A stretch of DNA of 64,000 bases from Bacteroidota bacterium (GTDB lineage: Bacteria > Bacteroidota > Bacteroidia > 2-12-FULL-35-15), in assembly GCA_025963725.1 (NCBI GenBank), contig JAOQAE010000002.1, positions 1,241,765 to 1,305,764 on the forward strand, in the 5' to 3' direction. The notes under the pieces are model-generated. The model was not told the origin of the DNA, ran no database searches, and saw nothing but the letters and a program-made list of their open reading frames with translations. Below are positions 51,575-60,260 of this stretch, one piece after another. The position numbers and the translations under genes were made by a program. Every line of letters starts with the position of its first letter. The first letter of the stretch is position 1.

Positions 51575-51592
51575 TGCATCGGAATAACGTTT

Positions 51593-51600
51593 CAAAGGTA
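51593..51600 (-). promoter_or_regulatory. -7 box upstream of the BNR cargo gene
   Basis: TACCTTTG on the minus strand matches TAnnTTTG, 18 bases before the chosen ATG; it overlaps the rejected TTG start. No -33 element seen. Confidence 0.55.
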
Positions 51601-51631
51601 ATCAATGAAAAAGGAAATCGGAAGTATTTAT

Positions 51632-51720
51632 GTCAGTTCGAGTTTTCGCCTTTCGGCGAAAGTATCGAGAACCGGCTCTACTTCTCGATACACTCCACTG
51701 CGTTTCGTACTCGAAGTGAC
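51632..51720. repeat. MITE-like structured repeat, full copy
   Basis: 89 bases with imperfect terminal inverted repeats (GTCAGTTCGAG at the left, CTCGAAGTGAC at the right, one mismatch), an inner hairpin TTTCGCC/GGCGAAA, and a second stem TATCGAGAA/TTCTCGATA (51663-51671 with 51682-51690). The half copy is at 45949. Confidence 0.75.
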
Positions 51721-51727
51721 CCGGTCA

Positions 51728-52408
51728 TCACTCCAAACTCCTGACTTCCGTACGGCGGTTCTTTTGCTTCCCCGCGTCCGTGGTGTTTTCCGCTACCGGC
51801 TGCGTATCGCCATATCCTTTCGCGATCACGCGGCCTGCCTCCACTCCTTTTTTCACAAGGTAAGTTCGCACGGCATTTGCGCGGTCTTCCGATAACTTCT
51901 GGTTCGCATCCTTATTCCCCACATTGTCGGTATGTCCCGCGATCTCGATCTTCAGCGATTTTTTCATCAGCATGTATTCCACCAGCTCGTTCAGCTCTTT
52001 CGAGGACTCGGGCTTCAGCGTCGATTTTCCTGTGTCGAAGAATACATTGTCGAGCGTATAGGTTTTCGGCGGACTGATGATCAGCTTGTACTCGAAGCTA
52101 ACAGTGCCTTCCATGGATGGCATTTTCAGAACATTGTAATCCTGGTTCTCGCTGAATGCCTTGTACTGCACATTGTAGGTATCGCCTTCGGGCACCAGCA
52201 GGTCGAATTTGCCATTCGCTTTTGTAACGCCGGAATATGTTTTTTTGTCCTTCGTGGCAACAAAGGTCACCTTTTCGCCTTCAAGGGGCTTCTGTGCTTT
52301 ATCAACCACCACCACGGTAAGGAGGGCCTCTGTTTCAGTTGGCTCGAGCGTTTGTGCATTTGTAATAAAAAAAGAGAGGAGCAATGCGGAAGTAAAAATA
52401 GCTTTCAT
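51728..52408 (-). CDS. OmpA-family protein with regulatory-like N-terminal domain
   Basis: 226 residues. Signal peptide ending ITNAQ, a CarboxypepD_reg-like beta domain (LTVVVVDKAQKPLEGEKVTF, TKANGKFDLLVPEGD), and a canonical OmpA peptidoglycan-binding domain (VFFDTGKSTLKPESSKELNE, GHTDNVGNKDANQKLSEDRA, GYGDTQPVAENTTD, KNRRTEV). It ties an outer or periplasmic structure to the wall. Last in the operon after the sigma factor and the small membrane protein; 5 bases from the latter. Confidence 0.92.
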   Translation of the reverse strand: MKAIFTSALLLSFFITNAQTLEPTETEALLTVVVVDKAQKPLEGEKVTFVATKDKKTYSGVTKANGKFDLLVPEGDTYNVQYKAFSENQDYNVLKMPSMEGTVSFEYKLIISPPKTYTLDNVFFDTGKSTLKPESSKELNELVEYMLMKKSLKIEIAGHTDNVGNKDANQKLSEDRANAVRTYLVKKGVEAGRVIAKGYGDTQPVAENTTDAGKQKNRRTEVRSLE

Positions 52409-52413
52409 GTTAT

Positions 52414-52662
52414 TTATTTTGGTTGTTGGGTATTGGCAGGCGCAGGCGCTTCATCCTTTTCGATCACTTCAACGATCACGAACATAACAAGCAGGATCAG
52501 CAATATGATCAGGAACACTTTCTTGTTCTTGTACAAAGGAGTTTTGTACAAGGGCTTTGTAGCCGACTGGTAATTATACATCAGCTTCTTAAAGTCCTTA
52601 TGCTTGTTGATCCTGTCTTCAGGCAGGTCGGGTTGGTCAATATTGAATTTCAGGTCTGACAT
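52414..52662 (-). CDS. Small single-pass membrane protein, possible anti-sigma candidate
   Basis: 82 residues: cytosolic-type N-terminal helix region (IDQPDLPEDRINKHKDFKKL), one membrane helix (FLIILLILLVMFVIVEV) and a short acidic/Pro-rich tail. Starts on the base after the ECF sigma stop. The position and single-helix layout are what an anti-sigma factor would show, but it lacks a recognisable RskA or zinc-binding anti-sigma domain. Function unproven. Confidence 0.68.
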   Translation of the reverse strand: MSDLKFNIDQPDLPEDRINKHKDFKKLMYNYQSATKPLYKTPLYKNKKVFLIILLILLVMFVIVEVIEKDEAPAPANTQQPK

Positions 52663-53226
52663 CTATCTGTTGTTTCCCATTATTTTTTTAATCTTCTCGA
52701 GTATGCGGTACACTTTCACCTTGGCATTATTCTCTGTAATACCAACAATATTGCCAACTTCAGCGAAGGAGCGCTTTTCAAAAAAGCGCAGCTCGATCAG
52801 CTGTGTATCCTCCTCACCTATTTCCTTCAATGCTTTCATCATCCGCTGCTGTGCTTCAGAATGGTCTTCTTCCTGCACTTCCGCCATAATGGTCGTAATG
52901 CCGCCCTGGTCGAGACTAACCACCCTGCCTGCATTATTTTTTCTAAAATACATATTAATTTCATTAAAGGCAATCCGGAACAGCCAGGCGGAGAAAGGCA
53001 CGCCCTTGTATTCGTACTTCCTGATATTGATCAATGCCTTCAGGAATACCTGCGATACGATGTCGGCCGAAAGGTCCTCATCGGCAGTACGCCTGTGCAC
53101 AAAAACAAAGATGGACTTGTAATACCTGTCGTACAGCACATCGAAGCGCGCGGGGTTCTGCTTTGCAGCTTCCACCTGCTGCAATTCCAGCTTTAGCTCA
53201 GTATCGGTCTTGTGATGTGCGTTCAC
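52663..53226 (-). CDS. ECF-type RNA polymerase sigma factor
   Basis: 187 residues. Region 2: FDVLYDRYYKSIFVFVHRRT, SADIVSQVFLKALINIRKY and FSAWLFRIAFNEINMYFRK. Region 4: IELRFFEKRSFAEVGNIVGI followed by VKVYRILEKIKK. Linker with glutamates (QEEDHSEAQQRM). It likely redirects polymerase to a cell-envelope regulon. First gene of a three-gene unit with the small membrane protein and an OmpA protein; divergent from the LRR gene. Confidence 0.93.
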   Translation of the reverse strand: MNAHHKTDTELKLELQQVEAAKQNPARFDVLYDRYYKSIFVFVHRRTADEDLSADIVSQVFLKALINIRKYEYKGVPFSAWLFRIAFNEINMYFRKNNAGRVVSLDQGGITTIMAEVQEEDHSEAQQRMMKALKEIGEEDTQLIELRFFEKRSFAEVGNIVGITENNAKVKVYRILEKIKKIMGNNR

Positions 53227-53342
53227 CGGTTCTGTTTAAGTTTTAGTTCATAATGCGGCACAGGTAAAAAAGATACAGGTGCGGGGATAAATTTCATTTA
53301 TTCTGCGGTATCTGTTAAATACATCCTGCAAACAGTTGAAAG

Positions 53343-53364
53343 ATCCCGTGTCGGGGCACGGGAT
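53343..53364. repeat. CCGTG/CACGG hairpin repeat, copy 2
   Basis: Stem ATCCCGTG/CACGGGAT with the same TCGGGG loop as at 39732; the third pair is C-G here and T-A there. Confidence 0.75.
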
Positions 53365-53425
53365 AAATTTATCTAAATTCTGTATCTTTTGACCCTCTTT
53401 ACGTTATAATTTCAACAAACGGACT

Positions 53426-56011
53426 ATGAACAAACTGCTACTCAGCTGCTCCCTCATGCTGGCCTTATGGATGCTTCCTGCTCTCTGCGCTGCGCAAACA
53501 GGTGAAGATGCCGGCATCGACGGCTATGAGAACATCACGGAAGCCATGCAGCATCCTGAAAAGGCAAAGAAGATCTGGATCACGGGAAACAGCAGTCAGC
53601 TAAGCCTCTTTGCCAGCAATGCGGCGGCGTTCCAAAACCTGCAGGCTTTCAAGATCCGGGATGCAGCCTCTGAAAAAGACTGGGACAAGCTGTTCCTGGC
53701 GCTTTCAAAGATCAGCTCCATCAGGGAGATCGAGCTTACGTTCAACGAGATCGGTCAGGTGCCCGCTTCTATCTCCTCCTTTAAGAACCTTCAAACGCTC
53801 ATCATCTGGGGATCTCCCGGACTTGATTATGCCGCCCTGTTCCGGAACCTTGCCGGGCTCGGTAAGTTAAGCGCGCTGGAGCTGAACAGCAATTCCTTCA
53901 GCACAGTGCCTGCGGAGATCAGGGAGCTTGGACACCTCGAACGATTCAGCATCACCGACAATGAAGCCGTAGATTACTCCGACCTCATGGAGAAGCTTTC
54001 GGCGCTCCCGCTGCTCAAAGCCCTTTCGCTGGAAGTGAATGCGATCACCCAGCTCCCTCCGAATATCATCAAGCTGAAAAGCCTGGGCAAATTAAACATC
54101 AGCAATAACTATATTTCCGGCTTCCCCGAAAAGATGCAGGAGCTAAAGAACCTCGACAGCCTTCAGGCGGATGGAAATCTTTTCGTGAACTATGTGGATG
54201 AATACAACAAGCTGAAAGGGCTTAACATCAGCTACCTTTCGGTGGATGGCGGACTCACGGAAGAAGAAAAAGCTGCGCTGTTAAAATTATTTCCGAAAGT
54301 TAAAATAGATGAGCAGGCCAGCGCCGAAGCTGCCGCGACCGCCGACAAGCAGGACCTGTTTGAATCACTGGTGCCTGCACTTAATGTGCCCAAAGCGGTT
54401 TACCTCGTGGATGCAGCATTGGGCGGAGAGCTGGATTACCCTTCCGGATCACAGATCAGCATCCCGAAAGATGCTTTTGTAGATAAGAACAACAAGGCCG
54501 TGAAAGGCAATGTAAAAGTGAGCTACCGTGAGTTCTCCGACCCGCTATCCATCGCATTCAGCGGCATCCCGATGAGCTATTCGAATAAGGACAGCAGCTA
54601 CCCGATGGAATCGGCGGGCATGTTCCAGATCAATGCCAGCCAAAACGACCAGCCCGTATTTCTAAAAAAAGGAAAAGCGATCGATGTGTCGATGATCACC
54701 GGCGACACTACCGATAATTACAATATGTACAGGATCGATACGGCAACAAAGGAATGGGTGAATGAAGGGAAGCGGGGCACGATAAAAGTTGTGAAGCCGA
54801 AGGATTACCGCCTGGACTCGCTGAATTATTACGGTTCAAAAGTGGTGGAGCTTTCGCCCGCCTGGCGCCGCTACAACGATATTATCCATGCCGATGATAC
54901 GGTACTTTTTGAAGCCCGTTTTTATGATACTTCCTATTGCCATCTCAATAAGACCAGCCTTCTGAAAAACAAAGATTATCTCCGCTACGTGAGAGTATCC
55001 CGCTATAAAAAGGAAAGCAGCCTGCAAAGGAAAGCGGAAAAAGGGAAGATCTGGTTCAATATCAAGAACATTATAACGATAGGCGACAATCCCGAGATCC
55101 GCGCATTCAACGGCATGGCCTGGGTGTACGACGGTGATGCAAGCCCGAAGGAATTCAGCGCAAGGTACCTCAGGAGAAAACGGTATTCCGATGTGCGGAT
55201 CGAGCAGAACGGAGATGCGTTCACCATTCTCCTGAAGGAAAAAAACGGCGTAGTAAGCATTCCGGCGCATCCTGTCAATAAGTTCAAAGGCGCAGCGGAG
55301 AAGCCTGAAGGCACCTACGCACGCAGGTACAGGAATTACACAAAGGCGCTTGCGCGAAGGGAAGCCCAGTTCAACCGCGACCTTGCAAAGAAGCAGCTCT
55401 CCCGCTACAGGTACAACCAGAAGGTATGGCAGAACCTGAAACCGGTGATGAGCGACAGTGAGAAAGTGATGGCCTTCGACCAGTGGATGCGTTACTACAA
55501 TTCGATGCTGAACAATGATACGATCACGAAGTTCCAGAAATCATCCGGCTTCGTGGGAGGCGTGCTGAATCAAAGCTACAGGAAGATCTCTGTAACGCAG
55601 TTCGGCTATTACAACTGCGACAGGCCGCTGAGAATGATCATAGCACTGCCGGTGAATGCAGTGGATGCGGTGGTACGTACAGGCTATAAAGCGCTGACGG
55701 AACCAAAGGAATATGCAAGCATCAGCGCAGCGTATTTCGATATGCAGGACAAGCGGCTTGCGCCAAAGCAGGTGATGATCATCGACAAGCGAATTAAATC
55801 CGTAGCGTATGTGGGCAATGGCGCCACCATGCGGATCGCGGTGAATTCGCCGAAGAACCTGATCGCAGTGATGCCCGATGGCAGCGTGGGCGTGTTCTCA
55901 GAAAACAGGTTTAAGGAGATCAATCTTGTTGATAAGGGAGATTATGGCTTTAAGCTGATGGTGTACGGGCCGAACGAGCTCGAGCAGCTGAGAAGATACC
56001 TGAAGTACTGA
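53426..56011 (+). CDS. Leucine-rich-repeat protein with beta-rich C-terminal half
   Basis: 861 residues. Signal peptide ending LCAAQ. N-terminal LRR domain (about 80-290), with repeats such as LSALELNSNSFSTVPAEIRE, LKALSLEVNAITQLPPNIIK and LGKLNISNNYISGFPEKM. A middle domain (about 320-460) holds YPSGSQISIPKDAFVDKNNK, VSYREFSDPLSIAFSGIPMS and MESAGMFQI, a pattern I recall in other secreted Bacteroidota proteins. The C-terminal half is beta/alpha with Arg/Lys-rich helical stretches (LAKKQLSRYRYNQKVWQNLK). No T9SS sorting domain at the end. It is followed after 38 bases by the PorP/SprF gene, a common pairing. Confidence 0.82.
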   Translation: MNKLLLSCSLMLALWMLPALCAAQTGEDAGIDGYENITEAMQHPEKAKKIWITGNSSQLSLFASNAAAFQNLQAFKIRDAASEKDWDKLFLALSKISSIREIELTFNEIGQVPASISSFKNLQTLIIWGSPGLDYAALFRNLAGLGKLSALELNSNSFSTVPAEIRELGHLERFSITDNEAVDYSDLMEKLSALPLLKALSLEVNAITQLPPNIIKLKSLGKLNISNNYISGFPEKMQELKNLDSLQADGNLFVNYVDEYNKLKGLNISYLSVDGGLTEEEKAALLKLFPKVKIDEQASAEAAATADKQDLFESLVPALNVPKAVYLVDAALGGELDYPSGSQISIPKDAFVDKNNKAVKGNVKVSYREFSDPLSIAFSGIPMSYSNKDSSYPMESAGMFQINASQNDQPVFLKKGKAIDVSMITGDTTDNYNMYRIDTATKEWVNEGKRGTIKVVKPKDYRLDSLNYYGSKVVELSPAWRRYNDIIHADDTVLFEARFYDTSYCHLNKTSLLKNKDYLRYVRVSRYKKESSLQRKAEKGKIWFNIKNIITIGDNPEIRAFNGMAWVYDGDASPKEFSARYLRRKRYSDVRIEQNGDAFTILLKEKNGVVSIPAHPVNKFKGAAEKPEGTYARRYRNYTKALARREAQFNRDLAKKQLSRYRYNQKVWQNLKPVMSDSEKVMAFDQWMRYYNSMLNNDTITKFQKSSGFVGGVLNQSYRKISVTQFGYYNCDRPLRMIIALPVNAVDAVVRTGYKALTEPKEYASISAAYFDMQDKRLAPKQVMIIDKRIKSVAYVGNGATMRIAVNSPKNLIAVMPDGSVGVFSENRFKEINLVDKGDYGFKLMVYGPNELEQLRRYLKY

Positions 56012-56014
56012 TGT

Positions 56015-56045
56015 TTTGTTTTTTCCCTGCTTTGCACTAAATTTA
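56015..56045 (+). promoter_or_regulatory. Promoter close to the PorP/SprF start
   Basis: TTTG at 56015-56018, 19 bases, then TAAATTTA at 56038-56045 (one base off TAnnTTTG). The ATG is only 5 bases further on, so a transcript from here would be leaderless or nearly so. The gene may also be read from the LRR promoter. Confidence 0.5.
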
Positions 56046-56049
56046 CTGT

Positions 56050-56991
56050 ATGTATAAACGCTTCTCATTCCTGCTTGGGATTTTTATTCACGCGGCTTCC
56101 CTTCACGCGCAGGATCCGCATTTCAGCCAGTATAACCTGGCAAGGATCTATACTAATCCTGCAGCTGCCGGCTCCGACAGCACACTGAACCTTGCCGTCA
56201 GCGGAAGGCTTCAATGGCCGAAGATCGGCGGAGGCTACACTACGGAAAACTTTTCCGCCGATAATTATTTCCGCTGCCTGCATGGCGGGCTCGGCATTAA
56301 CTTGATGCACGATGATGCGATGGGTTTTATAAAAACAACCCGCGCCGGCCTCTCCTATGCCGCACACATGGAGCTCTTCCGGCACAAGCTTGCAGTACAG
56401 GCCGGTATTGAGCTTGGCTATTTTCAGAAGTCGGCCGACTGGAGCAAGCTCACCTTCGGCGATATGATCGATGAACGAAGGGGCTTTGATTACCCGGACA
56501 ATGAATTCCCGCAACAATCAAAGAAAGCAGGGATCGACCTTTCGGCCGGTCTTCTTCTCTACAGCAAACAATTTTATGGAGGTTTTGCAGCGCATCACCT
56601 GAATGAACCTGATGAAGGATTCCTAAGCCCAAGCCGCTTACCGGTAAAGCTAAGCGTCTACGCAGGCGCTAACGCTATGTTTGTTGTCAACTCCGCCAGC
56701 TTCATACTTTCACCCAATCTTTTGTTTATGCAGCAACAGGATTTCCGGGAGTTGATGCCGGGCCTGACCGTTAAATGCAAAAAAGTGGTGCTGGGGCTAA
56801 GCTACAGGAGCGAAGATGCATTCATCATTACTGCAGGGCTCCAGTTTCCTTTTCTAAAGCTCGGCTATTCTTATGATTATACAGTTTCAACTTTAACGAA
56901 CGAGGCCTCGGGGGGAGCGCATGAACTGCAACTGACGTTTTATATACATGCGTCAAAAAAAGCAAAAGCGTTAAGCCTGCGGATGATCTGA
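56050..56991 (+). CDS. PorP/SprF-family type IX secretion protein
   Basis: 313 residues. Signal peptide (LLGIFIHAASLHAQ), mature start DPHFSQYNLARIYTNPAAAG, the hallmark of the PorP/SprF family, then alternating strands of an outer-membrane beta-barrel (GGLGINLMHDDAMGFIKTTR, ISNLSAGLLLYSKQFYGGFA-like segments, FPFLKLGYSYDYTVSTL). PorP/SprF proteins help T9SS deliver specific cargos and often sit beside their partner; here the partner is the LRR gene. Whether this is the core PorP or a cargo-specific SprF cannot be decided. Confidence 0.93.
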   Translation: MYKRFSFLLGIFIHAASLHAQDPHFSQYNLARIYTNPAAAGSDSTLNLAVSGRLQWPKIGGGYTTENFSADNYFRCLHGGLGINLMHDDAMGFIKTTRAGLSYAAHMELFRHKLAVQAGIELGYFQKSADWSKLTFGDMIDERRGFDYPDNEFPQQSKKAGIDLSAGLLLYSKQFYGGFAAHHLNEPDEGFLSPSRLPVKLSVYAGANAMFVVNSASFILSPNLLFMQQQDFRELMPGLTVKCKKVVLGLSYRSEDAFIITAGLQFPFLKLGYSYDYTVSTLTNEASGGAHELQLTFYIHASKKAKALSLRMI

Positions 56992-56994
56992 GGA

Positions 56995-59871
56995 TCACCT
57001 GTGGCAAACGCCCCTGAAGCTGCAATACACACAGTTGATCACTTCGGTGGTTTGCGTGAATGGAATTTCCGGATCAACGATCTCGGTAAGCAGGATCTCC
57101 AGCTGCGCTTCAAACTCTTTCAGCACCGACTCATCAAGGAACTCATTCCCGTTTGCCTTCACCGTTTTTAACCCTGCGCTGAGCTCGCGGAAGGTAATGA
57201 TGCCCGATTGAAGGTTGTCTTTTATCGCGGGGTTCATCTTCTGGTACAGGTAGGCATACATCAGCAGCTGGAAGCTTTTTGAAAGCGTTCCGTCGGTTCG
57301 GATCAGGTCCCAGTCATCAAACTTCAATTCATTGTTTGCCGCCAGGCCCGTCTTGTAATCCACGATCCGCGTGATGCTTCCCACACTGTCGATCCTGTCG
57401 GCCTTGCCTTTTATTTTTATTGCCGCTCCTGCAATGATCAGCTCCGTTTCCAGCGACTGCTCGAGCGCTTTCACGATCACAGGCTGCCCCTTTTTCTCCG
57501 CAGCTGCAACGGCTGCAATTTCTGCATCGAGGAAATTGGCAATGAATTTCAAGGCCACTTTCAGGGTCAGTAAATTTTTGCCATAGCTGATCTCTGAACG
57601 GCTGTAGTATTCGTCAAAGGCTTTCATGGTAAGCGCTTCCACGAGCGGCTTCATCTTTTTTATATCATCGGCGCCGATCTTCTTTTCAACAAAAGGCTGA
57701 TATAATTGCTCGAGCACGCTGTGGATCACATTGCCGAGCACATCCGCACCGATGGTCTCCTCCACTTCATCCGCTTCCCTTAATCCGGCAATACCATGAA
57801 AATAGAACTGCACGCTGCAGCTCCTGTACTTGTTCAGCAGCGAAGGTGAAAAGCCGTGCTCCGATACCGACCTCGCTTTTATCTTTTCAAGAATCTCCGC
57901 GGTTTTATAAATGATAATGCCATCGCCTTTATTTTCGGGCTTAACAGGGATGCTTAACAATTGCTCCGTGATGGTTACGTTCGGGTTCACCTTCGGTAGC
58001 TCATAGGCGAGCTGTGTAAGGAACCGGCTTCTTTCACCACTTCCGAGCGCATCGCTTTCGGTATTGTACAGCAGGTAAATGGTGGTGGCGCGCTGCAGCA
58101 GCCTGTAAAAGTGGTAAGCGAAGATGGCATCCTTGTCGCTATAAGTAGGCAACCCGAAATGGCGCTTCAGCTCAAAGGGAATGAACGAGTTGACCGCCTT
58201 GCCGGAAGGAAGAATATCCTCATTGCAGGAAAGCAGGATCACATTTTCAAAATCGAGGGTGCGCGTTTCCAGCATTCCCATTACCTGCAAACCCATCAGC
58301 GGCTCGCCGTAAAAAGGCAAGGTCCCGGCGCGAACGATCTGGTTGAGGATGCTGCGCAGCGTTTTCACATCCGTAACCGATCCGGGATAATCCTGCATCA
58401 GCACCTGGATGCGCTTTACGATCTTGGTAAAGGCAAAAAGGTATTCCAGCTCCAGGCTCGATTTATTTTCGGCGCTGCTGCCCTGCTGTGCAATGATGCC
58501 GTTCTTTAATATTTCGATCACATGCTGCACGCAGGCGATCGCATCTGCGGCGGAGGTCCAGTGCTTGAACACGGGTTGCAAAAGCGCGTATTCGAGCGGG
58601 TGTTCGTCAAATAATTTCGTAAGCGTAGACTGCGCGGCAAACACAATGTTCCGGCCCTGGATGGTTTGCACGATGGGTTTTACGGAAAGCCGATGCTCCT
58701 CGCTGGCAAGCGCAATGGCCGTATAGGGATGGCTCAGCAGCTTCACAAGGTCGGTATGATAAAACCTGTAATTCAGCTTACCGCCGGCAATCTTCTGTGC
58801 ATTTTCGTGGAGGTTAAAAACAAGCTCGAAGTATCCGGCTACCGGCGTGTTCTTCAGCGGGTAACCCATTGTCACGTTAATGTCCTGCAGGCTCGCCGGG
58901 AGCGAATGCAGCACGGGAAATAATAAGTTCTCATCGGCAAGCACCAGCGCCGTGTTCTGCAGGTGCCCCTGCTCTTTCTCAATGCTGGTGACAAGGCTTC
59001 CCGCGATCTTCGCCTGCGCTACGTTTTTAGCAGCGCCAATAATGGTGATCTGTTTTTTTTCGTTGCTTAATAATATTTCCTCAAATATGGTATTGCGTTC
59101 CTTGATCTTTTTGAACCTTCCGTACTCGTTGTATTTCCGGATGAAGCGGCCTGCTTCCTGGTTTGGGTTGTTCACATAATAGCTATCGGTATCCCAGATG
59201 ATCTCTGCTTTATCGGCATCCACCAACTTTTCAATGATGATCTCTTCCGCAAGGTTCAAGGCGTTGAAGCCGGCAAAGATGATCTTCTTCCAGGGATGCT
59301 TTGCTGCACGCTCCACGGGATCGGCAGCCACAATACGGTAGGCAAGCCCCTGGTAGGCTTCCTTTTTCGCAAGCATGCGCTCCGCGAAATCGGTGTAATA
59401 GCCGCCCAGCTGCTGCCAGAAAACGAGGTATTGCTTCTGAAAATCCGTAAGGCCTTCCTCGCTGTTGAGGCTCCATGTTTCGAGCTCCTTGATGTTCTTT
59501 AAATTCCCGAACAGCTGCTTTGCATCCACGAGGTAACGGTCGATCTCGTTAAAATCGCTCAGCAGGATCTGCCCCCATTTGCTGAACTCATCAAAGCTTT
59601 CGGTATTTCCCGGCGTACACTTTTTTACTGTTTCATAAAGGTCAAATAAAAGCGTGGTGGGATCGGCGGGCTGCAGTTCGGAGAGCAGCGCCACAAAATC
59701 TTCCGTGGCAAGGATCTCGGGGCTCCAGAATGTTTTTTTAAGGTGATTGGAGAAATGCGTTTTCAGGAACAATCCGGCCCTGCGGTTCGGCAGCACGATA
59801 CAGAGCTCGCTGATGTCGTCGCCGTATTTTTCGTGAAGGTGAATGACCGTTTTTTCGAGGAAGGATTGCAT
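56995..59871 (-). CDS. AddB-like PD-(D/E)XK nuclease
   Basis: 958 residues. N-terminal half resembles an AddB/RexB helicase-like scaffold with no Walker A (GxGKT): the equivalent stretch is VLPNRRAGLFLKTHFSN. The C-terminal RecB-type nuclease domain carries IKIKGKADRIDSVG and ITRIVDYKTGLA (catalytic Asp and Lys), plus Cys at YRSCSVQFYFHG and CVYCSFRGVC, four in all, as in the Fe-S cluster of AddB. It probably acts with an AddA helicase in recombinational repair; none is in the window. Reads toward the PorP gene with a 3-base gap between convergent stops. Confidence 0.86.
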   Translation of the reverse strand: MQSFLEKTVIHLHEKYGDDISELCIVLPNRRAGLFLKTHFSNHLKKTFWSPEILATEDFVALLSELQPADPTTLLFDLYETVKKCTPGNTESFDEFSKWGQILLSDFNEIDRYLVDAKQLFGNLKNIKELETWSLNSEEGLTDFQKQYLVFWQQLGGYYTDFAERMLAKKEAYQGLAYRIVAADPVERAAKHPWKKIIFAGFNALNLAEEIIIEKLVDADKAEIIWDTDSYYVNNPNQEAGRFIRKYNEYGRFKKIKERNTIFEEILLSNEKKQITIIGAAKNVAQAKIAGSLVTSIEKEQGHLQNTALVLADENLLFPVLHSLPASLQDINVTMGYPLKNTPVAGYFELVFNLHENAQKIAGGKLNYRFYHTDLVKLLSHPYTAIALASEEHRLSVKPIVQTIQGRNIVFAAQSTLTKLFDEHPLEYALLQPVFKHWTSAADAIACVQHVIEILKNGIIAQQGSSAENKSSLELEYLFAFTKIVKRIQVLMQDYPGSVTDVKTLRSILNQIVRAGTLPFYGEPLMGLQVMGMLETRTLDFENVILLSCNEDILPSGKAVNSFIPFELKRHFGLPTYSDKDAIFAYHFYRLLQRATTIYLLYNTESDALGSGERSRFLTQLAYELPKVNPNVTITEQLLSIPVKPENKGDGIIIYKTAEILEKIKARSVSEHGFSPSLLNKYRSCSVQFYFHGIAGLREADEVEETIGADVLGNVIHSVLEQLYQPFVEKKIGADDIKKMKPLVEALTMKAFDEYYSRSEISYGKNLLTLKVALKFIANFLDAEIAAVAAAEKKGQPVIVKALEQSLETELIIAGAAIKIKGKADRIDSVGSITRIVDYKTGLAANNELKFDDWDLIRTDGTLSKSFQLLMYAYLYQKMNPAIKDNLQSGIITFRELSAGLKTVKANGNEFLDESVLKEFEAQLEILLTEIVDPEIPFTQTTEVINCVYCSFRGVCHR

Positions 59872-59978
59872 TTAACGAAGTTACGGAATTTTAGGGATGA
59901 ATATTCATACCTTTATCAAAAAAGGATCTATAAGGTTTTCATCCTTTTAGAGTGTTAAACAGAAAAATAACATATAAA

Positions 59979-60260
59979 ATGAGCAGGCTTTTTTTTAAAT
60001 ATTATACCGATATAACAAGAATTAACATTATCGTTACAGTAATTTTTGGCCTGTTAACAAGTCAAATGTGGCATCTGTCTACCTTTACTATTTGCTTTGG
60101 GACATTTGGAACATTAATTTCATTCATTGTATACCGGCAATTTCAAAATGCTCAATATTATTTTTATTTAAATCACGGTTACACAAAGGCTGAATTAATG
60201 GCCAAAGTGTTTGCGATTAACCTTTCAATCGGATTACTTCTATTCATAATTGTTAAATGA
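59979..60260 (+). CDS. Very small ABC-transporter permease-like protein
   Basis: 93 residues from the ATG at 59979 (a GTG at 59952 is an alternative). Three membrane helices: INIIVTVIFGLLTSQMW, TFTICFGTFGTLISFIVYR and VFAINLSIGLLLFIIV. Between helices 2 and 3 lies NAQYYFYLNHGYTKAELMAK, similar in spirit to the short cytosolic coupling helix of ABC-2 exporters. It overlaps the downstream ATPase gene by 4 bases (ATGA type). Codon usage is AT-rich, unlike flanking genes. Confidence 0.7.
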   Translation: MSRLFFKYYTDITRINIIVTVIFGLLTSQMWHLSTFTICFGTFGTLISFIVYRQFQNAQYYFYLNHGYTKAELMAKVFAINLSIGLLLFIIVK

